Origin: Sulfobacillus sp.
Lineage (GTDB): Bacteria > Bacillota > Sulfobacillia > Sulfobacillales > Sulfobacillaceae
Length of the DNA: 64,000 nt
Direction of reading: 5' to 3'
NCBI GenBank assembly: GCA_027343695.1
Contig: DAHWKJ010000081.1
Coordinates: 1-64,000 of the forward strand
This document shows, in pieces, positions 39,848 through 50,039 of this stretch; within the stretch, counting starts at the first letter, position 1; the number at the start of each line of letters is the position of its first letter. The position numbers and the translations under genes are program-made. The notes beneath the pieces were generated by a model. That model worked only from the letters and a program-made list of their open reading frames with translations, ran no database searches and was not told where the DNA came from.

Positions 39848-39955
39848 TATATTTTAATCTACTTTCGGGAATTGTTCGATGCCTGACTTATGAGGGAGCG
39901 GGCAATGCTATAATCGTCCGATGAGAGGATCCTAGAAAGAGGTTGAGTTATTACC

Positions 39956-41530
39956 ATGGACTGGATACAACAAGTCGCGTCGGGACGGACGTTCGCAATC
40001 ATTTCGCACCCGGACGCGGGGAAAACGACTTTGACGGAAAAACTTTTACTGTTTGGGGGAGCCATTCGAGAGGCCGGTGCCGTCAAAGCTCGGAGGTCGT
40101 CGGCTCATGCTCGCTCCGATTGGATGGAAATCGAGCGCCAACGAGGAATTTCGGTGACATCGACGGTGCTACAATTTCCATATCAGGGTTACCGCATTAA
40201 TCTTTTAGATACCCCTGGCCATCAAGACTTTAGTGAAGATACCTACCGCACTTTGCTGGCCGCCGACAGCGTGGTGATGGTGATTGACGCAGCCAAAGGT
40301 GTGGAACCGCAGACGATAAAATTGTTTGAAGTGTGTCGGATGCGTAAAATCCCGGTGTTTACATTTTTCAATAAGCTTGACCGCGAGGCGCGAGAGCCTT
40401 TGGATTTGCTGGATGAGGTAGAACGGATCTTAGGCATTGAAACCTACGCGATGAATTGGCCCGTCGGGATGGGCCAATCATTTCAGGGTATTTTTGATCG
40501 ACAACAAGAGACCTTTCAACGATTTAATCGAGCTAGTCACGCCTTTGACGATGGAGCTTATAAAGACTTTAAAGATCAGATTCCGGCTGATTTAGACCAA
40601 GAACTCCAAGATGCCTTGGAATTGCTGGATGGAGCTGGAACGGCGTTAGACCTCGAGTTGGTGACTGCAGGATTGCAAAGCCCGGTATTCTGGGGGAGTG
40701 CAATCGCGAATTTCGGAGTGCAGAGTTTCCTTGATTATTATATTAAAATGGCGCCGAGTCCCACGGCACGTCAGAGCAATCTCGGAGTTATCAACCCAGA
40801 ACGAAAAGATTTCAGTGGCTTTATTTTCAAGATACAGGCCAACATGAATCCTGCCCATCGAGACCGCGTGGCATTTTTGCGTGTGGTGTCAGGACAATTC
40901 GAGAGGGGCATGGCTGTTACGCATGACCGTTCGGGCCGTACGACACGATTAGCCCAACCTCAACAGTTTTTGGCCCAAGATCGTCACATCGTGGATGAGG
41001 CGTTTCCTGGTGACGTCATTGGGCTCCATGACCCGGGCCTGTTTCACATCGGAGATACCCTCAGTACCATTCCCAACTTGAGCTTTGTCGGGTTTCCACG
41101 ATTCAGCCCTGAGCATTTTGCGGAAATGGAGCTCAAATACACCCTTAAGCATAAGCAGTATCAACGAGGTCTCGAGGAGTTGACCGAAGAAGGGCTGCTC
41201 CAGGTGTTTCGGTCGCCAGACCTTGGGCCGGAGGTGTATCTGGGTGTAGTGGGGCCCTTGCAGTTTGACGTACTGGCATATCGTTTGGAACATGAGTATG
41301 GTGTCGAAATTTCACTGCGGCAGTTGTCATATAGTTTGGCGCGCTGGGTCTTTGGGGGGATCCCCGAAATTGGACGGTTCGATCATGCTAAAATGGTGGT
41401 GGACAACGAACGACGGCCTGTGGTCCTTTTAGAAGACGCGAGAACTCTGGAACGCCTCCGTGAGAAGAATCCTCGATTAATGTTTTCGGAGTCATCCGAA
41501 GTGCACACACCAGAAGAGAAGGAAGGTTAA
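39956..41530 (+). CDS. prfC: peptide chain release factor 3
   Basis: AIISHPDAGKTTLTEKLLLFGGAIREAGAVKARRSSAHARSDWMEIERQRGISVTSTVLQF; DTPGHQDFSEDTYRTL. Confidence 0.95.
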   Translation: MDWIQQVASGRTFAIISHPDAGKTTLTEKLLLFGGAIREAGAVKARRSSAHARSDWMEIERQRGISVTSTVLQFPYQGYRINLLDTPGHQDFSEDTYRTLLAADSVVMVIDAAKGVEPQTIKLFEVCRMRKIPVFTFFNKLDREAREPLDLLDEVERILGIETYAMNWPVGMGQSFQGIFDRQQETFQRFNRASHAFDDGAYKDFKDQIPADLDQELQDALELLDGAGTALDLELVTAGLQSPVFWGSAIANFGVQSFLDYYIKMAPSPTARQSNLGVINPERKDFSGFIFKIQANMNPAHRDRVAFLRVVSGQFERGMAVTHDRSGRTTRLAQPQQFLAQDRHIVDEAFPGDVIGLHDPGLFHIGDTLSTIPNLSFVGFPRFSPEHFAEMELKYTLKHKQYQRGLEELTEEGLLQVFRSPDLGPEVYLGVVGPLQFDVLAYRLEHEYGVEISLRQLSYSLARWVFGGIPEIGRFDHAKMVVDNERRPVVLLEDARTLERLREKNPRLMFSESSEVHTPEEKEG

Positions 41531-41532
41531 TC

Positions 41533-42486
41533 ATGCAATATCGACGGTTAGGTAAGGCAGGAATTAAGGTTTCGGAAATCGCTTTGGGGAGTTGGCTCAC
41601 CTATGGGACGGTTACCGAACAGTCTGTGGGTGAAGCATGTGTACATAAAGCTTATGAACTGGGTATTAACCATTTCGACTGCGCCAACGCCTACGGCAGC
41701 GAGCCGCACGCCGCGGAACGGTTTCTCAAGGATGCTTTAGCCCCGTTTGGACGCGAGTCCTATGTACTGACGTCTAAAGCCTTTTGGCCGGTAGGCCCGA
41801 CGCCGAATGCGCAAGGTCTCAGCCGCAAGCACCTCATCCACCAAGTGGACGAAAGTTTACGGGCATTGGGCACCGATTACTTGGACATCTTTTACTGTCA
41901 TCGGTACGACCCCGATACGGAGATTGAAGAAGTCCTCTATACCCTGGATGATTTAGTCCGTCAAGGGAAAATTCTCTATCCTGGAATTAGTGAGTGGCCC
42001 GTTTCCAAGATTGCGCAGGCCATTCAAATCGTAGAAAAACGAGGACTACACAGAATTCGAGCGAGTCAACCGGTGTATAACTTGTTCAATCGATACATTG
42101 AACAAGGTGTTTTGCCCTTGTGCGAAGAAAACGGCATGGGGCTGGTGGTCTTTTCACCTCTAGCACAGGGTCTTCTCACCGGCAAATACCGTCGCGGTCA
42201 GGCGTTCCCTGAGGGCTCCCGAGCGGCCACGCCAAGAGTTAGCGGATTTATTACCCGTATGCTTGAGGACAAGACCTACGATCGGATTGAGGCCCTCCAA
42301 ACGGTCGCCAAAGATGTTGGCATGTCCTTAAGTCAATTAGCACTGACTTGGGTATTACGACAACCTGGTATTGCGAGTGCGCTCATCGGGGCATCGCATC
42401 CGGAACAAGTGGCAGAGAATGTCCAGGCGGTCGGGAAAACCCTTTCCCCCGAGGTTTTAGAGCGGATTGAGAGCATTCTTGTCTGA
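41533..42486 (+). CDS. aldo/keto reductase (YghZ/Kvbeta-like)
   Basis: MQYRRLGKAGIKVSEIALGSWLTYG; NHFDCANAYGS; DIFYCHRYDPDTEIEEVLYTLDDLVRQGKILYPGISEW. Confidence 0.92.
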   Translation: MQYRRLGKAGIKVSEIALGSWLTYGTVTEQSVGEACVHKAYELGINHFDCANAYGSEPHAAERFLKDALAPFGRESYVLTSKAFWPVGPTPNAQGLSRKHLIHQVDESLRALGTDYLDIFYCHRYDPDTEIEEVLYTLDDLVRQGKILYPGISEWPVSKIAQAIQIVEKRGLHRIRASQPVYNLFNRYIEQGVLPLCEENGMGLVVFSPLAQGLLTGKYRRGQAFPEGSRAATPRVSGFITRMLEDKTYDRIEALQTVAKDVGMSLSQLALTWVLRQPGIASALIGASHPEQVAENVQAVGKTLSPEVLERIESILV

Positions 42487-42507
42487 ACCTCACGCATAAA
42501 GCCAGAC

Positions 42508-42537
42508 GCCCCCCGTATGGATAGGCATATGGGGGGC
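42508..42537 (+). terminator. GC-rich hairpin after the aldo/keto reductase gene
   Basis: GCCCCCCGTATG-GATAGG-CATATGGGGGGC (one G-T wobble); no T-tract. Confidence 0.6.
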
Positions 42538-42604
42538 TAATGTTATGAAGCGTGAGATTGTGGGACAGCAATCATTGGGGATTCAAGATGGTACGGAGAA
42601 GTTT

Positions 42605-43336
42605 ATGCGTCTGGTACCGACGGGATCCGGGACCCGGGTGTTTGGTGCGACGCTGGTAGGCACATTGACGGTACTTTGGCTTTCCAAAGTCAGCCACAGT
42701 TCTCTTGTAGGCTATGCTTACGGTGCTGGGCTGTTTACGCTTTTGAGTTGGCCTTTTGTCCCACGGCTGCTACGCCAAGTACGCTGGCAAAAACGCGTAA
42801 TGGAACGGGCTTTAGGACTTTTGATTGTAAGTCTAGGGTTTGGTGCTTTAGGTGGCCTTATCCTGGGCTATAATCCCCAAGCCCAAGGGCTTAGCGAATT
42901 TAACTGGCTATTGGCCCAAAAACTACTGTGGCAGTTTCCCTTGGTGTTGCCGGTCGAAAACCTGCTGTTGTTAGGAGCTATGGTTGGATTTGTCCGGATT
43001 ACCCGTGCTCGTGGCACTCCTCAAATAATGCTGATGGCATTATTAGCGGCGGGGTTTTTTGGTCTGTGGCATGTGCCATTTTGGGGGTGGGGTACCCTTG
43101 TGACAATTGGTCTGACCGTACTGCCGTGGACATTATATATGGCAGTGACCGGGGACGTCGTCGTGCCAGTCATAACGCATGTGATGATGGATACCACGGC
43201 CATGGTGGTAAACTTCGCTCCCAATCATTGGGTGCGCGAGGGCTTTATGGCCGCACTGATTGTGGCGGTCCTGATTTGGTCCGTGGTTAGGTCATGGTGG
43301 GAAGACTGGCGCACTACGTCGCGCGACTTAGAGTAA
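42605..43336 (+). CDS. CPBP-family-like membrane protein
   Basis: AAGFFGLWHVPFWGWGT and VVPVITHVMMDTTAMVVNF resemble CPBP motifs; the expected EExxxR motif is not evident. ATG 42605 has GGAG upstream; alternative start 42545. Confidence 0.6.
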   Translation: MRLVPTGSGTRVFGATLVGTLTVLWLSKVSHSSLVGYAYGAGLFTLLSWPFVPRLLRQVRWQKRVMERALGLLIVSLGFGALGGLILGYNPQAQGLSEFNWLLAQKLLWQFPLVLPVENLLLLGAMVGFVRITRARGTPQIMLMALLAAGFFGLWHVPFWGWGTLVTIGLTVLPWTLYMAVTGDVVVPVITHVMMDTTAMVVNFAPNHWVREGFMAALIVAVLIWSVVRSWWEDWRTTSRDLE

Positions 43337-43697
43337 TGGTGCCCGTTAATGCTGGTTTAGGATGATCTTGGATAGTGACCGTGACCGATACTGCCAGGGT
43401 TGACGGGGCGGTCTCTTCGCAAGTTCCGGAGATGATTACGGTCTGGTTTACCGGGACCATGGCACGGAAACGGTTAGACCACTCGGTGACGTGGTAGCCT
43501 TGAACCAGGAGCGGTTCCAACAACCGCGTAATGAGACCCATTGTAAACATGCCGTGCGCAATGATGCCGGGTAATCCGTATTGGCGCGCGATGGATTCAT
43601 CAAAATGGATCGGGTTGAAATCGTGAGAAGCGCCTGCATACCGGACTAAGTCGGTCTGAGTCACGTGGTGCGTGACGGAAGTCAAGGGGGTGGTCAT
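43314..43697 (-). CDS. MaoC-family hotdog dehydratase (HadB-like)
   Basis: DLVRYAGASHDFNPIHFDESIARQYGLPGIIAHGMFTMGLITRLL matches the R-hydratase/MaoC motif. Confidence 0.85.
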   Translation of the reverse strand: MTTPLTSVTHHVTQTDLVRYAGASHDFNPIHFDESIARQYGLPGIIAHGMFTMGLITRLLEPLLVQGYHVTEWSNRFRAMVPVNQTVIISGTCEETAPSTLAVSVTVTIQDHPKPALTGTITLSRAT

Positions 43698-44122
43698 TAC
43701 GAAGACGCCTCCTGACTAGCAATGATGGTACTGGTGGACGTAAATACCCAATGCTGGTCTTGATTAGTTCCGACTGTTTCCAACGTCAGAAAGGTGAGGG
43801 GACCTCGCGCCTTGGTACCAATAACTTGGGTGACCACGCTGACGGTATCGTGAACCACTATGGGTGCCCCAAATTTAAAGGATTGTTCTCCATGGATAAG
43901 ACCTGCTTTAGGCAGATCCAGTCCTGGTACGGCGTGGCCCTGTAACGTGATAGCAAATGTCGGGGGAGCCACCACATCTTGAAATCCAAGGGTTCGAGCT
44001 TGGGATTGTGAGTAATATGCCGGATATTGAAGGCCGAGCGCTTCGGCAAAATCACGAATGGCGCCCGCTTCGATGGCATGCATTTTAGGAGTGGACATGG
44101 TACCAATCGGCGGGATATTCAT
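43697..44122 (-). CDS. MaoC N-terminal-like hotdog protein (HadA/FAS1-like)
   Basis: HAIEAGAIRDFAEALGLQYPAYYSQSQARTLGFQDVVAPPTFAITL resembles the MaoC_dehydrat_N domain; adjacent to the HadB-like gene. Confidence 0.75.
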   Translation of the reverse strand: MNIPPIGTMSTPKMHAIEAGAIRDFAEALGLQYPAYYSQSQARTLGFQDVVAPPTFAITLQGHAVPGLDLPKAGLIHGEQSFKFGAPIVVHDTVSVVTQVIGTKARGPLTFLTLETVGTNQDQHWVFTSTSTIIASQEASS

Positions 44123-44257
44123 TGGGATCCTCCCTTGCCAGATCTTCATCGGGTAAGATTGTATAATAGAATGCCAAGTCTTTACAAGGGTGGCCTGCGG
44201 GACTAACCAAGGCCGATACGTAGTCTTGCAGGATGGGATAGGGAAAATGATGGGAAG

Positions 44258-44458
44258 ATGGAGGAAGAGGCCGTGCTTTCGGATGAAAAAATTCGCGATA
44301 CTATCTATAGGTGGACCGGAATTAGGATTCACGCATCAGAAATTGAAGAGCGGATTGGACTCGAACTCATTCGACAACAGTTGACACCCCGTGCTCTAAG
44401 TCCCTTTGAACCAGAGGGAGGTATTGGACAGGACCCAGAAGGTTCGGTGCCCAGATGA
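44258..44458 (+). CDS. small AtzG/GatC-like protein (putative amidase partner)
   Basis: 66 aa acidic ORF overlapping the amidase start by 4 nt; position and size suit a GatC/AtzG-type partner. Confidence 0.35.
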   Translation: MEEEAVLSDEKIRDTIYRWTGIRIHASEIEERIGLELIRQQLTPRALSPFEPEGGIGQDPEGSVPR

Positions 44459-45783
44459 CATCGTCTATCCGAGAGTATCATCAGCAATTTCAATCGGGCC
44501 GAGCTACGCCACGGGATGTCATCGAAGAGTCCATCGCGCGCATTGAAGCCAGGAATTCCGAACTGAATGCATTTATTTCGGTGGATTGGGCCCGAGCCCG
44601 CCGCGAGGCCGATGAGGCCAGCGAAAGATATCGGACAGGTCTGATTAGAGGAGTGCTGGATGGCGTACCCGTCGGGCTGAAGGATTTGTTCAACACTCAA
44701 GGGATTGCTACGACTGCCGCATCAAAAATTCTGTTAAAGAACGTGCCAAATGACGACGCCGCGGTGGTGTCCCAACTTCACCTGGCTGGGGCGAACACAC
44801 GTCTCGGGAAATTGAATTTGCATGAATTTGCGTTTAGTCCTACCGGAACTGCGTCGTATTTTGGACCGATGAAAAATCCCCACGATCCCACGCGCATGGC
44901 TGGTGGATCGAGCGGGGGATCCGGGATTGCCGTCGCGACGCGGATGGTGACCACGGCCTTAGGAACCGACACGGGAGGATCCGTACGGATACCCGCAGCG
45001 TTTTGCGGAATTTATGGTCTAAAGCCTACCTATGACCGGCTCAGTCGTCACGGCGTGATACCGTTATCGTGGACATTAGATCACGTGGGTATTTTAGCCG
45101 ACAGTCTCGATAACTTGGCCGTCATGTCCACGTGCTTAGGTTTTAAAGACCCGGATCTCACCGGCTCGGAGTCTTTTGGGTTCCCTGACATGCGGGTGTT
45201 ATGGCTCCAAGATGATATGTGGGACCCGTTGGACGAGGTGGTCCAAAATTCTATGCGTCAGGTCATCCAACGTATGATCGGGATGGGGATAGACATTGTG
45301 CCGGGTGATTTACCGAGAGCCGGAGAAATTCGTGCCAGTCAACAGGTGATTTTAGGGTCTGAGGCGGCTAACTACCACTGGTTGTGGCTACAAAACCAAC
45401 CCGAAGACTATCAACCCGATGTCCGTGAGCGCCTGACAACCCGCGCTAGTTTTTTGGCAATTCACTACATTGAAGCGCTGCGTCGCAGGCAGGAACTCAT
45501 CATGTTTTATCGTGATACCGTGTTTCGGGATGTCGCTTTTATCGTATCACCGACGGTTCCCATCCGCCCCCCAAAGTTGGAGGTGGATCAGGTGAACGGA
45601 ATAGATGTGCGGCAGGTGCTGACGGTATGGACGGCACCGTTCAATCTTTTAGGGTTGCCTGCGGTGACACTGCCGGTTGGTCGGCCAGAAGAGGGCATGG
45701 GTCTACAAATTGTAGCTCCATGGGGGGAGGAAAGACGGCTCCTGCAGTTTGCGGCGTCGGTGCACGGTGGGTATAGGGGATAA
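44455..45783 (+). CDS. amidase signature family protein (GatA-like)
   Basis: GVPVGLKDLFNTQGIATTAASKIL; MAGGSSGGSGIAVATRMVTTALGTDTGGSVRIPAAFCGIYGLKPTYDRLSRHGVIPLSWTLDHVG. Confidence 0.93.
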   Translation: MTSSIREYHQQFQSGRATPRDVIEESIARIEARNSELNAFISVDWARARREADEASERYRTGLIRGVLDGVPVGLKDLFNTQGIATTAASKILLKNVPNDDAAVVSQLHLAGANTRLGKLNLHEFAFSPTGTASYFGPMKNPHDPTRMAGGSSGGSGIAVATRMVTTALGTDTGGSVRIPAAFCGIYGLKPTYDRLSRHGVIPLSWTLDHVGILADSLDNLAVMSTCLGFKDPDLTGSESFGFPDMRVLWLQDDMWDPLDEVVQNSMRQVIQRMIGMGIDIVPGDLPRAGEIRASQQVILGSEAANYHWLWLQNQPEDYQPDVRERLTTRASFLAIHYIEALRRRQELIMFYRDTVFRDVAFIVSPTVPIRPPKLEVDQVNGIDVRQVLTVWTAPFNLLGLPAVTLPVGRPEEGMGLQIVAPWGEERRLLQFAASVHGGYRG

Positions 45784-45812
45784 ATCTTCGTCAAGACCCT
45801 CATGCTACCGGC

Positions 45813-46949
45813 ATGAGCTCCCGACGAATGCGCCTTGCGAAGAGCCTGAAGCATATTCACTGGGGGACTACGCTTCAGGTCATAAAGACCGGCTTAGCAT
45901 CTGGGCTGTCATGGGGATTGGCTCGGATTCTACTGGACAGCCCGAGACCATATTTTGCGCCACTGGCGGCTATTTTGTCTGTGCAAGTCACCGTCAAGGA
46001 GTCGGTTTCGCGAGGCCTGCAAAGAGTGGTCGGGGTGGTGGCCGGGATCCTGGTGGCACTCCTTGCAGTGCATGTGATGGGGAATTCAGCTTGGAGCATT
46101 GGGATATTGGTGTTCGTGTCCATGATGATTGCGACGCGGCTCAAGTTGGGAGCCCAAGGGATACCTCAAGTGGCGATCAGTGCATTACTGGTGATGACGA
46201 TAGGGGCGAGCGTCCCCGGGTACGCTCTAGCCCGGATTCTCGACACCTTTTTAGGGGCTCTGGTGGCCATCGTGGTAAATGCTCTGGTGGTGCCTCCCGA
46301 TTTTACGGGAATTGCCGAAACGGCCTTGGATGGGCTGGCTGCGGCTATCGGGCAAGTACTGAGTGGAATTCGAGATGATCTGATAGATGGACTCGAATCT
46401 GAAGAAGCCAATCGTCACTTAGCCCGAGCGCGGGAGGTGGATCGTGCATTGCACTATGCCCAAAGTGCGATTCACCAGGCGGAGGCCAGCCTGCAATGGA
46501 ACTACTTATTACGCCATCGAAAGTCGCGATTAATGCGACTCCGCCATGCTATTGTGGTCTTGGAGCACTCGGTCAGCCAAGTGCGTGGGATTGCTCGGAC
46601 ACTATTCGTGACGTTGAATCGGGACGTCACCCAGACGTTTGGAGCCCTAGGGTCCCCGGTCGCCGCCGAGATGATGGACCTCTTTACCGTGATGCAGCAA
46701 GCGCTCGCGATCTATGCCGTCCTGATTCGGGGACAAGACCGGAACGCGGCCGTGCATCTGGATGAGCTTCTCGCCGCGGCCGGCAATCGGCGTTCCCGGC
46801 TTCTGTATCAAGCTGCCGATATATTACTGAGGAATCATGCCATGCAATTTCTCGATATTGCGGCGGTGGTCTCTGATTTGGAAAAGATGAGCGAAGACCT
46901 GACGGTCTCCGCCCATCTCTTAGTACCACTCGTGACCACGTCCGATTAA
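45813..46949 (+). CDS. FUSC/ArAE (aromatic acid exporter)-like membrane protein
   Basis: KTGLASGLSWGLARILLDSPRPYFAPLAAILSVQVTVKESVSRGLQRVVGVVAGILVALL. Confidence 0.82.
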   Translation: MSSRRMRLAKSLKHIHWGTTLQVIKTGLASGLSWGLARILLDSPRPYFAPLAAILSVQVTVKESVSRGLQRVVGVVAGILVALLAVHVMGNSAWSIGILVFVSMMIATRLKLGAQGIPQVAISALLVMTIGASVPGYALARILDTFLGALVAIVVNALVVPPDFTGIAETALDGLAAAIGQVLSGIRDDLIDGLESEEANRHLARAREVDRALHYAQSAIHQAEASLQWNYLLRHRKSRLMRLRHAIVVLEHSVSQVRGIARTLFVTLNRDVTQTFGALGSPVAAEMMDLFTVMQQALAIYAVLIRGQDRNAAVHLDELLAAAGNRRSRLLYQAADILLRNHAMQFLDIAAVVSDLEKMSEDLTVSAHLLVPLVTTSD

Positions 46950-47425
46950 TGCGGTTGATATCGGGACCGGCTTTCAGCCAGTACACGTTCCCCGTCTTCT
47001 TTCGGCAACCAACCACCAATCGTGGTGGCTTTTCCTTCAAGTTGTTTATAGGTGGCAAAAAAATGGGCGATTTCCTTGAGGGTATGGCCGTTGACTTGGT
47101 CCAAATTTGTAATGTGGGTGAATCGTGGGTCATCGACCGCGACCGCTAAGATTTTGTTGTCGATTCCTTTGTCGTCTGTCATTTCCAAAAGCCCCACGAT
47201 CCGGGCATTGATCACGCAACCCGGAAAGGTAGGAAAGCTCGTCAGCACCATCACGTCGATGGGGTCCCCGTCTTCGCTTAGGGTGTGATCTACAAATCCG
47301 TATTCCATCGGGTAATGAAACGGCGAATGAAGAACCCGATCGAGTCGTATCTTACCGGATTCATGGTCGACCTCGTATTTGTTTTGGCTCCCTTGAGGGA
47401 TTTCAATAATGACTTCTACGTCCAT
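46946..47425 (-). CDS. ppa: inorganic pyrophosphatase
   Basis: VIIEIPQGSQNKYEVDHESGKIRLDRVLHSPFHYPMEYGFVDHTLSEDGDPIDVMVL. Confidence 0.95.
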   Translation of the reverse strand: MDVEVIIEIPQGSQNKYEVDHESGKIRLDRVLHSPFHYPMEYGFVDHTLSEDGDPIDVMVLTSFPTFPGCVINARIVGLLEMTDDKGIDNKILAVAVDDPRFTHITNLDQVNGHTLKEIAHFFATYKQLEGKATTIGGWLPKEDGERVLAESRSRYQPH

Positions 47426-47550
47426 GTTATGGCCTCACCTTCTGTCGATTTTCTTGGGATATTGTGGCGGATGCGATGGAGAAAATCAATCCTGATGTTG
47501 ACCCTGAAGGGACGGTATGCCAATATGGTCCATTGAGGTAGGAGACAGGA

Positions 47551-48762
47551 ATGAGCACAACGCGGCCCGAACGATTGACCCACGCCACGCGGCGATTATT
47601 GTGGACCTATGGGGGTTCCAACGTGGCAGGAGCCCTTGCATCAACGTTTGTGAATCTTTTTATCTTTGTCGTCACTGGTCAGTTAAAAGCCCTGGCTATC
47701 TTTAACGGAGCCTATTTCATTTCACTGACATTCGTTTTCTATGGGGTGGCGTGGCTTTTTAAGCGGAAGACCCCATTATTTGCCTACCAATGGGGATTGG
47801 TCCTTACCACGCTGTTTTATGTTAGTTTGCTGGCCCTGCTAACACGAGCTTCAGGTTACATTGGATGGCTCGGCCTATTTTATGGAGTAGCTCAAGGCGT
47901 GTTCTGGTTTGGTGTGAACTTGATGACATTTGATACCGTACCTGCTCAACAACGGATTCGGTTTTATGGTGTCAGTTCGGCGCTTGGGAGCGTAACGGGA
48001 ATCCTTGGTCCTTTAGCCGGGGGGGTGATTGTTAGCGCCATTCCAGGAATTATCGGCTATGTGGCGTTGTTTTTGTTAGCGACCATCATGTATGGTCTTA
48101 CGTTTGTTCTAAGCTTACGAGTCGAACCAGGGCCTCCTCTCGGCCGGATTCCTCTCACGTTTAGCCTGGCGTTGCCGTGGCGCGACCGATTGTGGTCCAA
48201 GGCATTTAGTTCCTTAGTGATTCGGGGCACTCGGGAAGGGATCACAGGTCTGGCTGGGGTGTTTTTAGTCTATATCGCGACCCGGCAAGCGTGGGCCGTA
48301 GGTGTCTTCGGAGGGGTAACAGCGCTGGTACGTACTGGAACCTCGCTCTGGGTGCCCCGATGGGTGACGCCAGAGCGCCGTGTGAAGGCTTTATGGATTG
48401 GGACGTTCGGAATGACGGCAGCGGCTTTGATCCTGTTGATTCATACGTCATGGCCCTTCGTATTTATCTATGGGATTGTAACGGGATTTACCATGCCATG
48501 GTACATGATTCCCAATGCGGCCATTCCTCTGGACGTGATGGACCAAGATCCGAATATTGGTGAGCACCGGGTGGCTTATACATTGAGTCGCGAAATTGGG
48601 TTGAATCTTGGTCGCCTTTTTAGCATTGCAATTTTGGTAGCGGCATACGCCGTTTATCCTAGCCCAGGCATTCTGGTGGGGTTATTAATCGGAACGTCTA
48701 TGATTCAAGGCGGGGTGGCAACCCTGGCACGACAAATCTGGAGTCGCATTGTCGTGGCCTGA
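47551..48762 (+). CDS. MFS transporter
   Basis: About 12 hydrophobic segments; GVSSALGSVTGILGPLAGGVIVS. Confidence 0.8.
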   Translation: MSTTRPERLTHATRRLLWTYGGSNVAGALASTFVNLFIFVVTGQLKALAIFNGAYFISLTFVFYGVAWLFKRKTPLFAYQWGLVLTTLFYVSLLALLTRASGYIGWLGLFYGVAQGVFWFGVNLMTFDTVPAQQRIRFYGVSSALGSVTGILGPLAGGVIVSAIPGIIGYVALFLLATIMYGLTFVLSLRVEPGPPLGRIPLTFSLALPWRDRLWSKAFSSLVIRGTREGITGLAGVFLVYIATRQAWAVGVFGGVTALVRTGTSLWVPRWVTPERRVKALWIGTFGMTAAALILLIHTSWPFVFIYGIVTGFTMPWYMIPNAAIPLDVMDQDPNIGEHRVAYTLSREIGLNLGRLFSIAILVAAYAVYPSPGILVGLLIGTSMIQGGVATLARQIWSRIVVA

Positions 48763-48809
48763 AATTTTGCTCCGGGTGGCCGCGTTAGGTAAGATAGGCA
48801 AGGGAGGCG

Positions 48810-50039
48810 ATGGATAGCATGCAACGACGGTGGGCTAACTTGGCTTTAGCCATTGCCTTATTATTGTTCGTGAGCACGTTGTGGTTCCGGCATTACCTCC
48901 TGGCCCAGTACGTGGAAACCATGGCCTTGGCGGGTTTGGCCGGAGGAATTGCCGATTGGTACGCCGTGACGGCATTGTTTCGCCATCCCTTAGGTCAGAA
49001 GTGGCTACCCCACACCTCGATTATTGCGGCCAATCGGGAACGCATCATTGAGGCCATTGCCACCATGGTTGAACAGGAGCTGTTGTCGGTCACTTTCATC
49101 GAGGCCAACATTGAAAAACTTAATATTGGACTTCAAATTATCCGGATTTTGCGCTCTGAAAGTTCAAGACTTGATGGGGTGGTTCGTGATGTGATTCTCG
49201 AATTACTCGAAATCCTTCCCATGGAGCAAATAGCTCAGATGGTCCAAGAGTTCGCTGAAACTAAAAGTGAAAGCATTACGTTATCCGATTATCTGGTCAA
49301 TTTGATGCGCTGGCTTATTGAGAGTGGTAATGATAGGAGCCTCTTTCGATTTCTTAGCCGCCATGTGATAACCGTGTTGGAGAGCGTGGAATTTACTGAG
49401 GATATGGAAGAACGGCTCAAGGCACTCTTAGAGAACTACACTAAAACCACCACGCAAAAACTGTTGCTCGGGCTCTTAGAATCGTTAGGTACGGTCGACT
49501 ACCAAGATCTTAGTAAAACGGTTAAAGATCAATTGGTCCAATGGCTGATGTCCGACAAGGCCCTCGATCAGTTCGAGTTGGCGTTGGTGCGTATCATGAT
49601 GACGTTACGGGATGACGAGAAGCTCAGGGCTCGAATTGAAATGGTGAAGACCGACGCCATTCATCAAATCCCTTGGCTACGATTGGTCGATCTCGGGGCC
49701 GGCCAATTGCGGAACACGGTTAATAACGGGGAGTTCGCACAGGCTGTTGGACGATTTCGACATCAAATTGCCGATATGTTGGACAGCAATCCCGAGCACC
49801 AGGCGGTCTTGGAAACCATGGTTAAGAGCTCCACCGTTCAATTGGTGCGCCGCTACCACCCGGTTATCGGCCGCTTAGTTCGGGACAACCTCACCCAGAT
49901 GGACGAGCGCGACTGGATCAACAAGTTAGAATGGTACGTGGGTCGCGACCTCCAGTGGATTCGGGTCAATGGAGCCTTAGTAGGGGGCCTCGTGGGTCTC
50001 TTGTTATCCGTACTGGTGCACACCTTCCTACACCTCTAG
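48810..50039 (+). CDS. DUF445-family membrane protein
   Basis: ALAGLAGGIADWYAVTALFRHPLGQKWLPHTSIIAANRERIIEAIATMVEQELLS is typical of DUF445. Confidence 0.85.
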   Translation: MDSMQRRWANLALAIALLLFVSTLWFRHYLLAQYVETMALAGLAGGIADWYAVTALFRHPLGQKWLPHTSIIAANRERIIEAIATMVEQELLSVTFIEANIEKLNIGLQIIRILRSESSRLDGVVRDVILELLEILPMEQIAQMVQEFAETKSESITLSDYLVNLMRWLIESGNDRSLFRFLSRHVITVLESVEFTEDMEERLKALLENYTKTTTQKLLLGLLESLGTVDYQDLSKTVKDQLVQWLMSDKALDQFELALVRIMMTLRDDEKLRARIEMVKTDAIHQIPWLRLVDLGAGQLRNTVNNGEFAQAVGRFRHQIADMLDSNPEHQAVLETMVKSSTVQLVRRYHPVIGRLVRDNLTQMDERDWINKLEWYVGRDLQWIRVNGALVGGLVGLLLSVLVHTFLHL

